From positions 62,001 through 126,000 of the forward strand of contig NZ_LMTZ01000077.1 in assembly GCF_001456025.1 (NCBI RefSeq): a stretch of DNA of 64,000 nucleotides. Reading direction: 5' to 3'. The stretch's first letter is position 1, and every line of letters begins with the position of its first letter. Of the stretch, positions 1 to 9,211 are shown piece by piece. Made by a program: the position numbers and the translations under genes. The notes beneath the pieces were generated by a model that was not told the origin of the DNA, searched no databases, and was given only the letters and a program-made list of their open reading frames with translations. The stretch comes from Mastigocoleus testarum BC008. GTDB taxonomy: Bacteria > Cyanobacteriota > Cyanobacteriia > Cyanobacteriales > Nostocaceae.

Positions 1-1
1 T

Positions 2-442
2 TACAGTCAGTACGTACCAGTAAAGTTATTTAAATCTGACAAAACTCAAGTTTTTGCCTTTAACGCCCAAGCAGGTACTGTAATTGGCGACTTACCACCT
101 TATGAAACCTTCAATTTAGGTGGTTCCCACTCAGTACGCGGTTACAGTGGAGGTAAAGTTGGTAGCGGTCGCAGTTATATACTTGCTTCTGCTGAATATC
201 GTTTTCCTCTTCCCGTTGTAAAATCCCTCGGTGGAGTAGTATTTGCTGATTTTGCATCGGATCTTGGTTCCGGAGATACTGTATTGGCAGATCCTGCAGG
301 AGCAAGGGGTAAGCCTGGTAGTGGTTTTGGAGTTGGTGCAGGTATTAGAGTGAACTCTCCCCTAGGCTTAATTCGCGCTGATTATGGTATTACCGATCAA
401 GGAGAAAGCCAACTACATTTTGGTTTTGGTCACAGATTCTGA
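2..442 (+). CDS. Omp85/BamA-family outer membrane protein, C-terminal end (5' truncated by window)
   Basis: The reading frame is open from the window edge and ends at TGA 440-442, so only the last 146 residues are present. It contains the GGSHSVRGY motif, which is the (V/I)RG(Y/F) signature of the Omp85/D15 barrel loop that folds back into the pore. Alternating beta-strand-like segments follow, and the protein ends in the aromatic residue of HFGFGHRF, the usual C-terminal barrel-insertion signal. Omp85 proteins insert other barrels into, or translocate polypeptides across, the outer membrane. POTRA domains would lie upstream, outside the window. It could be BamA-type or a TpsB/TamA relative; the fragment cannot decide. 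Confidence 0.88.
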   Translation, partial: YSQYVPVKLFKSDKTQVFAFNAQAGTVIGDLPPYETFNLGGSHSVRGYSGGKVGSGRSYILASAEYRFPLPVVKSLGGVVFADFASDLGSGDTVLADPAGARGKPGSGFGVGAGIRVNSPLGLIRADYGITDQGESQLHFGFGHRF

Positions 443-922
443 TATCTTATACAGATTTAAATGTTAATTTTAGATATGATTATGTGCACTTTTTTAGCGC
501 ATAATTTTTTGGCAACCGTAATAAATAATGTTGGGAAATATCTAGATTGAAAAATCATATTAAATTTATATCCGTAACAGAAAAAGCAGGTAATATGATG
601 TCAGTCTAATTACGCATGTAATTCTAATTGCCCCGATTGAATTAATTAACAATTGAGGGTTTACATCTTAACTATCACAAACAGCAAAAATGCTGGTTTT
701 TCAATCCTAGTTTCTGTTTCAGCAACTGATGAATCCAAAGATTAAAGTTTGATTCTGTAGGTTTTAATTCTGTAAACTTTGATTCTGTAAACTTTAATTT
801 TGGATTTTAATCTTGGATTTTAATTTAGAATACTAGGCTTACTGGTAGCCCTCCTCTAAAATCAAATAGACTGCCTAGACTAACTTTTAAAATCAATTGC
901 AAATCTAACACTTTAAATCACT
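443..922. other. Intergenic region, short degenerate repeats, no gene seen
   Basis: AT-rich 480-bp gap upstream of the kinase gene. Positions about 743-830 hold a degenerate direct repeat built on GATTCTGTAAACTTTAATTT and TTGGATTTTAAT. A similar low-complexity TTGAATTTTAAAT repeat lies upstream of pilQ near 63250. No convincing ORF, tRNA or strong hairpin was seen. Confidence 0.5.
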
Positions 923-2584
923 ATGCTAGTTGGTACAACCTTGCAGGGTGGAAAATATACTCTAAACCAAGAAATAGGTAAGGGTGGCTTTGGTATTACT
1001 TACAAAGCAACTCATGAATACTTAAATCAGGAGGTAGTAATAAAAACAATCAACCAAAAACTCCAAAAACATCCTGATTTTGCTAAATTTCAGCGCCAAT
1101 TTCAAGATGAAGCAAGAAGACTAGCAACTTGCAGCCACCCAAACATTGTCCGGGTGAGTGATTTTTTTGTCGAAGATGGATTGCCTTACATGGTAATGGA
1201 ATACATTGATGGAGAGACATTGGGAGAAGCATTTGTTCTGCCCAATATTCCTTTACCAGAAAAAACAGCAGTTCACTATATCCGGCAAATTGCTGCTGCA
1301 TTACAGGTTGTACATAAAAATAATTTATTACATCGGGATATTAAACCAGATAATATTATTTTACGCCGAGAAACTCAGGAAGTAGTTTTAATTGACTTTG
1401 GTATAGCTAGAGAATTTAATAACGGCGTCAAACAGACACATACTGGCATGGTTTCCGAGGGTTATTCTCCCATCGAACAATATCTCTCCCATGCGACTCG
1501 TACCCCAGCAACAGATATTTATGGTTTGGCTGCAACTTTATATGCACTCTTAACAGGAAGTATACCGCTACCAGCCTTACTGCGGGATAGAGAAAAAATG
1601 CCCGCACCAAGGGAACTACAACCTCATTTAAGTGCAGCAGTAAATCAAGCAGTGATGCGTGGGATGGCTGTAGAAGCGAAGTTTCGTCCCCAAACGATTG
1701 ATGACTGGCTAAAATTACTGCCAAGTAGCGAAAGTAGTTATGTTGCTCAACCAGTACCAACACATATGGTACAAACCATCGATTTATCTGCTAAAGTTCA
1801 TCCGGAAAATTTACCCCAGCCAGAAAGGCATAGTAAACTTGCCGTTAATTATCCAGTATCAGAATCAGATCGAAATACTCGCCCCAAAGATAAAAAAAAT
1901 TTATCACCTAAGGTGTTTATTTTTGCTGGAGTGGCTGTAGTTACTGCTACCACTAGTTTTGCTGTAACTAAAATGGCTTCCCAAAACCAACTACAGCCTT
2001 CTGAGTCTTTCAGCAATCCGATGATAGGAGAATCTGAAAATAATAATGAGAATAAAAATGTAACGAAATTATCAAAACCAGAAATTAAAGATTTACCAGC
2101 AAAGAAAACAAAGTCCACTACGAAGGTTACACGCAACACTAATAACCAAAGAAACTCAAAGCCAAATAGAAATTCAACAAAAACTGCAAATAGTAGCCAA
2201 CAAGAGTTGCAAATTAATAAGGTTACTTCAGAAGAAGCATCAGGAAAATCGAGTTACAACAACACTACAAATACTTCATCTCAGTCAACAAATGTAAAAG
2301 CAAAAAATATCCAACCTCGTAGTTCCGAACGGTCACCAATTAAACCAAAAACATCCCCTTCCCCATCTTTAATAGAGAGACTGCGACAAATCAGAGAATC
2401 TCGTCAGTCTCCATCTGCTCGAGAAAAATCAGCATCTCCAGAAAAAAATGTGAACTCCAAGTTTCAAGCCAAACCCAAAACAACAGGTTCTAATCCTGTA
2501 GTTGTACCAACGCTACCATCAAATACTCAAACTAAATCAAACTCAGATTTTAATCCTTCCTCTGTGGAAGTACCAACAAATTAA
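923..2584 (+). CDS. Serine/threonine protein kinase (Hanks/PknB type), membrane anchored
   Basis: Transfers phosphate from ATP to Ser/Thr of proteins, in signalling. Residues 12-265 form a complete kinase domain: glycine loop GKGGFG at 19-24, ATP-binding Lys41 in VVIKT, helix-C Glu63, catalytic loop HRDIKPDN at 137-144 and DFG at 158-160. All catalytic residues are intact. A single hydrophobic segment at about 331-349 should anchor it in the cytoplasmic membrane. The tail of about 200 residues beyond it is rich in Ser, Asn, Thr and Lys and looks disordered; it would be periplasmic or wall-facing. There are no PASTA or WD repeats, so the sensed signal is unknown. It stands alone between convergent and unrelated genes. 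Confidence 0.93.
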   Translation: MLVGTTLQGGKYTLNQEIGKGGFGITYKATHEYLNQEVVIKTINQKLQKHPDFAKFQRQFQDEARRLATCSHPNIVRVSDFFVEDGLPYMVMEYIDGETLGEAFVLPNIPLPEKTAVHYIRQIAAALQVVHKNNLLHRDIKPDNIILRRETQEVVLIDFGIAREFNNGVKQTHTGMVSEGYSPIEQYLSHATRTPATDIYGLAATLYALLTGSIPLPALLRDREKMPAPRELQPHLSAAVNQAVMRGMAVEAKFRPQTIDDWLKLLPSSESSYVAQPVPTHMVQTIDLSAKVHPENLPQPERHSKLAVNYPVSESDRNTRPKDKKNLSPKVFIFAGVAVVTATTSFAVTKMASQNQLQPSESFSNPMIGESENNNENKNVTKLSKPEIKDLPAKKTKSTTKVTRNTNNQRNSKPNRNSTKTANSSQQELQINKVTSEEASGKSSYNNTTNTSSQSTNVKAKNIQPRSSERSPIKPKTSPSPSLIERLRQIRESRQSPSAREKSASPEKNVNSKFQAKPKTTGSNPVVVPTLPSNTQTKSNSDFNPSSVEVPTN

Positions 2585-2606
2585 ATGCTGTTGGAAGACA
2601 TATGCT

Positions 2607-4361
2607 TTAATATCCAGAATCTCTATCATTGCGAGTAGAATTACCATTATTCATATTCAGTGAACACCTCAAAAGTTGTTCTACTTCTGGGGATATTTGA
2701 ATTGGTAACTCTCCAGAACGAATATGTACGTCTGTTTGAGGAAATGGAATTTCGATTTTATGTCTTTCTAAGGCTGCTTCTACATAGAAATTGAGGTCGC
2801 TTTTTATGTACTCTTGACTTGGAGGTCGATCTATCCAGACGAGTAATTCAAAGTTTAAAGAACTATCGCCAAATCCCTTAAAAAATACTTGTGGTTGCGG
2901 AACCTTGAGAACTTCTGAGTGTTTTGCAGCGGCTTCTAATAAAGCTGTTTTTACCAAATAAACATTAGAACTATAGGAGACCCCTACTGGTAAATGGATG
3001 CGGGAAATAGGATTACCGTGACTCCAGTTAATAACTTCTGATTCCAAGAAGCGAGAATTAGGCACAATAATAGAAACGCGATCTAAGGTGCGAATTGTCA
3101 CGCTGCGAGCACCAATCTGTTCTACTGTTCCTGTATGGTCTCCTACTTTAATAAAATCCCCTACTTGAATTGGACGCTCGAAAATTAATACAATTCCACT
3201 ACCAAAGTTTTTAGCAATATCTTGGAAACCAAAACCGATACCTACACCCAAAGCACTTGCCAAAATTGCTAAGGAACTTAAATCTACACCCCATATTTGG
3301 AGAAGAATAATTCCTCCAATCGCAATTATCAGGTACTTAAATACGACTGCAGCAGCTTCTTGTGCTCCCCGACTAATTCGCAATAATCGTAAAACTCGAG
3401 AGCGTAATATATTGGTAGCTGCACCTGCAACAATAAATAATCCACAAAATAAGCAAGCCAGAATCAGTATCTCGATAACCGAAGAAGACTTTCCTCCAAA
3501 AGGTAAAATCTTTGCCGTAAGGCTATACAGTATCTGGTTGGTGATATTGAAACTCCACCGGCGAGTTAATGGGAACAGGTTGCTGATGTAAAGTATTATG
3601 CCAACCCATAAAGCTGTTCGTACCAGTATCAGAGTAGATTTTAAAAGAAAATTGAATGTTTTGTACTGCTCCTCATCATTCTTACCATTAGATGATTCGT
3701 CATCGGTTGATTGATTTGAACCCAATAGTGGAGTCAATCTATTACGTGCGATTTGCCATAAACCACCCAAAAGCTTATGACACACAGCCCCTAGAACTAC
3801 AATTACTGTACTTACAATTGAGGCATAACGAATAAAACTTGCACTTCTTTCTCTTCGAGCAGCATTAATTGCTCGAGTTATCTCTTGTCGCCAAAAATTA
3901 GCTTGTGCTTTACGATCTGCGTTATAAGGTGGAACAGTATCATTATTAGTAACCGTAAATAAATCTTTGCCGTTGATCGTGATTACGGGAGATCGATCTT
4001 TTGTTTCAATTTCAACTCTCGGTGCTTCTTCAGATTGAATAAATTTTTCTAGCTCCCGATTTACTTTTTTAGCCCTTTCTTTAGGTTCTAAATTCTCGCT
4101 ACCCGCAAGTCTAAAAAGTTTGTTTCCATCAACGACAACAGGAGCTGTTTTATCGTTATCCAATAGAGCCGAAGCTGGGTTGGATACGAAACAAAACGAG
4201 AGCAAAAAACCAAGGAGCGCAATACTGATAAATTTGAATGTTGAATTTTTCAGGTAACTTCGGTATGGAAGCATACCAATACAACGCATCTTTCTCATAT
4301 AAGCAAATAGTTGTGGAGGAGCTGATAGCAGGAAAGATAAACAATAATTTATGTTTCCCAA
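2607..4361 (-). CDS. MscS-family mechanosensitive ion channel
   Basis: A small-conductance mechanosensitive channel homologue that probably releases solutes on osmotic downshock. At 584 residues it is longer than E. coli MscS (286), with an added N-terminal periplasmic region and extra membrane helices. The MscS core is clear: a Gly/Ala-rich pore helix (LASALGVGIGFGFQDIAKN) followed by the beta domain entry FERPIQVGDFI and the segment around VPNSRFLESEVINWS. The N-terminus is probably over-extended: Met30 (about 4274) begins a sequence with a good signal peptide (FISIALLGFLLSFCFV, cleavage near ASA-LL) and is the likelier start. It converges with the kinase gene, with 22 bp between stops. Confidence 0.9.
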   Translation of the reverse strand: MGNINYCLSFLLSAPPQLFAYMRKMRCIGMLPYRSYLKNSTFKFISIALLGFLLSFCFVSNPASALLDNDKTAPVVVDGNKLFRLAGSENLEPKERAKKVNRELEKFIQSEEAPRVEIETKDRSPVITINGKDLFTVTNNDTVPPYNADRKAQANFWRQEITRAINAARRERSASFIRYASIVSTVIVVLGAVCHKLLGGLWQIARNRLTPLLGSNQSTDDESSNGKNDEEQYKTFNFLLKSTLILVRTALWVGIILYISNLFPLTRRWSFNITNQILYSLTAKILPFGGKSSSVIEILILACLFCGLFIVAGAATNILRSRVLRLLRISRGAQEAAAVVFKYLIIAIGGIILLQIWGVDLSSLAILASALGVGIGFGFQDIAKNFGSGIVLIFERPIQVGDFIKVGDHTGTVEQIGARSVTIRTLDRVSIIVPNSRFLESEVINWSHGNPISRIHLPVGVSYSSNVYLVKTALLEAAAKHSEVLKVPQPQVFFKGFGDSSLNFELLVWIDRPPSQEYIKSDLNFYVEAALERHKIEIPFPQTDVHIRSGELPIQISPEVEQLLRCSLNMNNGNSTRNDRDSGY

Positions 4362-4542
4362 TTGTGTAGTTTAGCGAAAATTCCTATCAGTTTTTATGTT
4401 TTATCAGCTTCAGTAGAAAAAACTACCCATTCACCAATAGAAGTTGACTTGTATAGATGTGTCTTCAAGTTTTGAAGTCTAAGGTTGAAATTTTCAAGTT
4501 AAAATACTTGACTTCCTATTGTGGAAAGACTTTTAAGAAACT

Positions 4543-4688
4543 TGTCAACGACCCCGCACTACTGTTTTTACTCTTGTTAATATTCCACGGACAATCCTCT
4601 TGTCCCGTGTCGTTTTTCCTCCCCGACTTATTCGGTGCAGCCACCTCGTAGGATAAAGTACGGGGTTTCCGAACTCCCGCGAGATTTT
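4543..4688 (-). ncRNA. TnpB-type guide RNA (reRNA/omegaRNA)-like structure, solo element end
   Basis: Read on the minus strand, this 145-nt stretch is much more GC-rich than its surroundings and folds well. It contains a hairpin built on CGGGACAA and TTGTCCG (4589-4608). It also has a long-range pairing of ACCCCG (about 4662-4667) with CGGGGT near 4551-4556, just before a GTTGACAAG 3' end. This layout, with a 3' G-rich strand pairing upstream to close the RNA and ending in a TGACA/TCAA-like boundary, resembles the right ends of cyanobacterial TnpB elements. No tnpB gene or remnant is adjacent, so it would be a solo right end. The plus-strand 64-codon ORF across it (4457-4651) is probably an antisense shadow. 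Family assignment is an inference. Confidence 0.35.
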
Positions 4689-5955
4689 TATGAATTTCTA
4701 ATATACTTCTAATGTGAATTAAATTTAGTTTTGTTATATCAAAGGTTTCAAGAATCGGCGTAAATCACATTTGTGATTATTCCCACGAATTTACGTTATT
4801 CCAGCTTCTAATTCACATAAGGTGTAACACGTAAGTTTATCCCAAAGTAGATCTGACCAGTTCTTCCGAGTGGTAATTATTGGCGATAAATTTCTTAATA
4901 TTAATTTATACCAAGCATAAAGTCAGCAAGTACAAAAAACTGTAGGATAGATCGACCAAATATTCTACTCTGAAATAAAATTAGGTACAGAGTGGACTTA
5001 AGAAAGTATTAAGTCTCTGCACAATATCAATTCTATATATTGATCACATCCTCAATGGATTAAACTATATAGCAATATAGTTAATTAGTTTTTGGTCGTT
5101 ATTTAAGTCTCTTTATGTGGGCTTTTCTGTTGTTAATGACGGATTGCACTTATTTTCTCTAATTGAGGTTATTAGTCAGCTTGCAATAAATACAACAAGC
5201 AATTTAAGTTTTAGTTAATACTTGAATCTCAGTATTTTTGGTTTTCAGTATTCAATGAAATACACTTACCTGACAAGAGAAAGAACTCTGTAGCATTTGG
5301 AGTCTTAGTATCGGAATATCAACCTTGGTTTAAGTTCATTACAACTTAATGAAACCTTGACAAAAAATGTCTTAACTATAATTTCATAGACTAGTACATA
5401 TTTTATTTATATAGTTTTTGAAATATATGAAAATCTAAACTTGTCAATCTACCATTATAGCTTAAACATCAAATAATTTAATACCAAGTTCAATTTAAAA
5501 ATACTTGTGTATTTATTAAAAATCAAGAAACTTTGTTATGAGAACTTAATGCTTCCAATATGAAATTTACCTATATTTTAACTTGAATAAGTGCAATAAG
5601 TTGCTGTATTTTTCATGCTTTATAAACTAAAGCTATATTCAGTCATAGATTATGGATATTAATTGAAAATCCTCTCTATGAGGAGGTTGTAAAGCTTTTT
5701 TTCAAAGAGAATGATTGATAATTAAAATTTTGTTAAATAATCTGTAGTTTTTTTTGAAGAAATATCCCTTAATTAATCTTGCTTATTACTCATACAGGTA
5801 AAGGACGAGAAAAATATTGATTTATATGACTAATTACTGATTTAAATTATCAAATCCAAAAAAAAATTTTAAAAGTTAAAAAAATCGTAAGTATAGTTAA
5901 TTTAAGCAGTTAATTGAATAACATAGAAACAAATCAATTTAATCTGGTGTATTAG
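4689..5955. other. Long AT-rich region without a recognisable gene
   Basis: About 1.27 kb with no convincing ORF on either strand. Besides the palindrome at 4759-4795, a small hairpin CCTC-TCTAT-GAGG followed about 20 nt later by a T-run sits near 5672-5702 and could be a weak plus-strand terminator. No tnpB or other transposase remnant was recognised. Confidence 0.4.
4759..4795. promoter_or_regulatory. Nested inverted repeats, possible protein-binding site or hairpin
   Basis: A perfect palindrome AATCACA-TT-TGTGATT (4763-4778) lies inside a wider inverted repeat CGTAAAT (4759-4765) / ATTTACG (4789-4795). The inner half-sites resemble a Crp-type TGTGA/TCACA site read inside out. There is no poly-T tail and no close gene start, so the role is open. 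Confidence 0.25.
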
Positions 5956-6333
5956 ATGGAATCAGTAGAAAAACAAATTCTGACTTTGAGTTATAAATTA
6001 GATGCTCTCTGTCAAAAAATTGAAGTACTCGATCAAAAACTTTCTCAAGTTATATCTAGTTGTGATTCAGAACGAAAACAATCAATACAAAACCTGTGGG
6101 AAAACATCGATGTTGAAAACTATCAATCGAGCGTACGCTTCAACACAGAGCCAGAACTGGAACACAAGGACATATTGAGTGATGGTATTTATCCTGAAGG
6201 AAATCTAGATGGTGGAGAAAAGCAGTTAACCCCAGAGATTCAAATTCAACGGCTAACAGCCCAATTAACTGCTGCATATAATCGTATTGCAGCTTTAGAA
6301 GAGCAGCTATTACTCAAGAGGATTAAATCTTGA
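5956..6333 (+). CDS. Hypothetical protein with terminal coiled coils
   Basis: A 125-residue, acidic, soluble protein of unknown function. Residues about 1-37 (VEKQILTLSYKLDALCQKIE onward) and about 95-120 (IQRLTAQLTAAYNRIAALEE) have heptad spacing and should form coiled coils. The middle part is polar and probably disordered. There is no signal peptide or membrane segment. It has regular codon use and stands alone between two long gaps. It may be a small cyanobacterial oligomerisation or scaffold protein; no family was recognised. Confidence 0.6.
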   Translation: MESVEKQILTLSYKLDALCQKIEVLDQKLSQVISSCDSERKQSIQNLWENIDVENYQSSVRFNTEPELEHKDILSDGIYPEGNLDGGEKQLTPEIQIQRLTAQLTAAYNRIAALEEQLLLKRIKS

Positions 6334-6942
6334 AGCGCAGCAACAGCATATATTTTTCCTAGAAATCTAAAGTATTTATCTGTAAGTAAGACAAGAGAAA
6401 ACTCATTTTTTCTTTGCCACCATAAAGATAGTGAGCGATTACAAGTAAATTTAGTTAAAAGGACTTTACAAAAAAAACATAATTCTAAGCTCCATAGTTT
6501 TCAAACCAGAGATCCTATAGGAATAAAGATGGTAAACCCAATATGCTAGTCACTTCTTAACATTTGACAGTCAATCTGGTGCAGCCGAAATGGCAAATAT
6601 CTATAAAGCAAGTTGCTAGATGCATTGGACATGGGGTGATAGATCCCAGTCTCTGGCGTTTGAATTTTAATTCGTTTAATTTGAGCTCAAAGGATTTATG
6701 TGTCTCATTTAGGTCGTCAGACTCTCTTTTGACCGCAAACAAAAAATAGGATTTGACAGACAGATATTTCCCAATAAAATGCTGCATCAGCAAAGCGAAC
6801 AATGATTGAAGCAACAAGCCTAAAAGATTATTTCTGCTAAAAGCCTAAATTCTACCCCAGAGGAGTGTAAGACAGGCGCAGACTTTAGCAGAGTATCTTT
6901 ATCTTGGAGATATTGGAAATCCAAAGTGTGAGAGATTGTAAA
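6334..6942. other. Intergenic region, nothing recognised
   Basis: 600 bp downstream of the coiled-coil gene and of cobT (which ends here from the other strand). Short ORFs on both strands around 6557-6817 overlap each other, lack ribosome-binding sites and look spurious. Confidence 0.4.
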
Positions 6943-8196
6943 TTAGCGATTGTTCGAGGGAGGACTGTAGTAACGTTCAAGTTGTCCTTCTATAGCTTGC
7001 AAAAATTGCTTCTGTTGCCAATCATGACTTAGAGAAGCAGCAATACAAAGACCTCCAGCACCTACACCTTCTTTAACAAAACCTTGTTCATAAATTTGCA
7101 GTTGAGAATAGCGAGAATTAGTAAAATAGAGTTGAGTTGCAAGTAGTACTGGGGTTTGTTCTCTGAAGTTTTTTTCTTTAATAGTTTTTTCAGTAGTTTC
7201 TTCAGTAAATTTACGTTGGTGTTTACGTTGGTGTTCGCGAAGGAATTTATATTCGTGAGAACCAATTTGTTTTGCTAATTCAACGGTTCCTCCTGTGGGG
7301 TCTTCTGCAACCCAACGTGTTGTACCTACTACTACTTGTTTGGATTCCCAATTAAGATTATTTTCGTGAGCGATCGCGCTCGCTAAAGCATAAACAGCCA
7401 GCATTTGTGTACCTCCTGCTAGCAACACGCCACAGTTACGACTAGCAGCAATTGTCATTCCCGCAACAAAAACCTGCATGGGGTCGCCAACCGCAGCAAT
7501 TAATTGTAATGGGCGATGAACGATATCAGTACGGAAGTCAGAGAATTGTCTTCCTGGGAATATTCTCTGATTCATCATCTCCAAACCTGTTTGCACTAGC
7601 TGTAATTTTTGTTCGTGATTACAGACTGGATGACTGCTGTTTACCTTGCCAGCGGCATTAATACCCAAAGCTGTTAAGATAGCTAGTGCCGTGGTAGTAC
7701 CACCAACAACACATTCACCAATAATCAAGTACCTGTTGTGAATTTGTTTGCTTAGGCGTTCTCCCCAAAGTAAACCTCTTTCTAGTAAATGCTGTACCTT
7801 GGATAGTTCCATTGCATTTCCCTGACTCAAGCATCTTGCTGGTACGCCACCCACATCAATTACCGGTACTGGGGGGGGTTGAGGTAATCCTGTATTAAAT
7901 ACATGAAGTGGTATATTTAGTGATTCTATTATTGCCCTGGAAATAATTGTGGGAGAAGCTCCTGCGATTAAGGGCGGTAAAGGGTATTTAGGTTGATGGT
8001 TTGCACCATAATATAAAAATTCAGCATCTGCACAAGCAGTATATTTTCGATTTTCTGGAGTTTTACCCGCAGCAGAAATACCAGGAATTAAGGCAGTTTC
8101 TGTAAATCCTAAAACACAAGCAAAAGTAGGCTGACAGTCCCTGTATTGTTGCAGCCATTTTTTAGCTTGTTCTGTTTGAGTATAAATACGAATCAC
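6943..8196 (-). CDS. cobT: Nicotinate mononucleotide-dependent phosphoribosyltransferase CobT
   Basis: Activates the lower-ligand base for cobamide (B12-type) synthesis by transferring the ribosyl phosphate of nicotinate mononucleotide. At 417 residues it matches the cyanobacterial CobT type. The Gly-rich stretches GECVVGGTTTALAILTALG and the later VLLAGGTQM, with conserved AVGDPMQ between them, are the nucleotide-binding parts of the fold. An unusual Lys/Glu/Arg-rich insert lies at about residues 310-345 (REHQRKHQRK onward), probably a surface loop grown from short DNA repeats. A DUF2232 gene lies 52 bp upstream on the same strand and may be co-transcribed. Confidence 0.88.
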   Translation of the reverse strand: MIRIYTQTEQAKKWLQQYRDCQPTFACVLGFTETALIPGISAAGKTPENRKYTACADAEFLYYGANHQPKYPLPPLIAGASPTIISRAIIESLNIPLHVFNTGLPQPPPVPVIDVGGVPARCLSQGNAMELSKVQHLLERGLLWGERLSKQIHNRYLIIGECVVGGTTTALAILTALGINAAGKVNSSHPVCNHEQKLQLVQTGLEMMNQRIFPGRQFSDFRTDIVHRPLQLIAAVGDPMQVFVAGMTIAASRNCGVLLAGGTQMLAVYALASAIAHENNLNWESKQVVVGTTRWVAEDPTGGTVELAKQIGSHEYKFLREHQRKHQRKFTEETTEKTIKEKNFREQTPVLLATQLYFTNSRYSQLQIYEQGFVKEGVGAGGLCIAASLSHDWQQKQFLQAIEGQLERYYSPPSNNR

Positions 8197-8248
8197 TGGT
8201 AATTAAAGATTCTTATTTTTCCTCCCCTACCCGTTCCTTATTTATTAA

Positions 8249-9001
8249 TTACTCATAATCCATGAGTATTTGCACCCAACGAGGTGGACGGGGTATAGAA
8301 TTTCCCAGACGGTCAAAAAGCAACCAAGCAGCAATATGCACTACAAATAAGTACACAAGGTTACTGGTCATAATTAGTCCCATAACTCCAATTTGAATCA
8401 TTAATTCTGAAGGAGTTGCTAAAATACCAAGTTTCAAAAACAACCATTCCAGTAAATTTGTTACCTGGGATATGGTGTAGACCCACAGGTCTTGACCAGC
8501 TAAAACGGATAGCAGCCACAAACGAAAAAAGGTTCCCAAGGCTCCCAACATTGCACCGAGAGGAATAGAAACGCTCCAAGGTACGCGACGATTCCAAGTA
8601 ACCCCTAGCAGGACCCCCATTAAGCCATAAGGGATAACGAACAATAAGCTACGGGTCGGTCCCATTAAAACCAACAGCAGCAACCCGGAAACCACTGCCG
8701 AAATCCACGAAGCTCGCTTACCCCAACGGAGATAAACTAGGGCAATTGGTAAGGGAAAAAACATCCGCAATAGCCCCAAAGGAATGTAGTAGTTGAGATA
8801 CCAAATCAAGCTGGAGGTACTAGCTAAGAAGGCAGTTTCTACCATCCGCAACGGGGCTCCAACGGATAATTGCGGTTGAATCAGGTTGCTTGGTTGGTTT
8901 AGGTTTTTATTCAAATTTATTTGTGACTGCAGATAATCTCCGGAGGACGATCCCCTGGAATTACCTTCGGTTTCATCTGGCAGAGAATCCGAAATGCTCA
9001 T
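8249..9001 (-). CDS. DUF2232 family membrane protein
   Basis: A 250-residue integral membrane protein. After a polar N-terminal tail of about 55 residues it has some six hydrophobic segments (for example SGLLLLVLMG, LMGVLLGV, IGVMGLIMTSNLVYLFVVHI). The pattern of charged short loops and the (Y)LRWGKRAS motif fit the DUF2232/YybS-like family of putative transporters or scaffold proteins. In cyanobacteria members of this family are conserved, but the substrate is not known. It lies upstream of cobT, and an energy-coupling or B12-related role would only be a guess from that position. Confidence 0.72.
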   Translation of the reverse strand: MSISDSLPDETEGNSRGSSSGDYLQSQINLNKNLNQPSNLIQPQLSVGAPLRMVETAFLASTSSLIWYLNYYIPLGLLRMFFPLPIALVYLRWGKRASWISAVVSGLLLLVLMGPTRSLLFVIPYGLMGVLLGVTWNRRVPWSVSIPLGAMLGALGTFFRLWLLSVLAGQDLWVYTISQVTNLLEWLFLKLGILATPSELMIQIGVMGLIMTSNLVYLFVVHIAAWLLFDRLGNSIPRPPRWVQILMDYE

Positions 9002-9014
9002 ATCCGAACAATTG

Positions 9015-9146
9015 TTACACTATGATTTTTTCCAAGGTTGATGTATCAAGAATCAAATTAAAATCATAATTCTGTTCGATCAACCCTTTCTTTTGTAACT
9101 TAGTTAAAGCCTGTGTAACTGTTTCTCGTATCAAACTGTTCGAATC
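9015..9146 (-). pseudogene. Fragment of a duplicated Crp C-terminal DNA-binding domain
   Basis: The minus strand reads 43 residues that match the last part of the adjacent Crp gene: RETVTQALTKLQKKGLIEQ against RETVTRVLTRLEKKGLIKR, both ending in LEK(I/M)IV and a stop. An in-frame TGA lies just before the fragment, and there is no upstream cNMP domain or start. It sits directly downstream of the intact crp gene and upstream of DUF2232, so it looks like a decayed tandem duplicate of the gene's 3' end. Confidence 0.8.
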
Positions 9147-9211
9147 TCATTTGTCATTTTTCATTTATTACCTCAACTTACCACCTTAATTTGTGACCTC
9201 AAAAATAATTG

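Noticed and set aside
4457..4651. 64-residue plus-strand ORF ending FLPDLFGAATS
   Set aside because: It lies antisense to a folded GC-rich block that better fits a guide-RNA-like structure; no ribosome-binding site, and its composition follows the RNA pairing.
6557..6817. Overlapping ORFs on both strands in the gap before cobT
   Set aside because: They mirror each other, lack ribosome-binding sites and known motifs.
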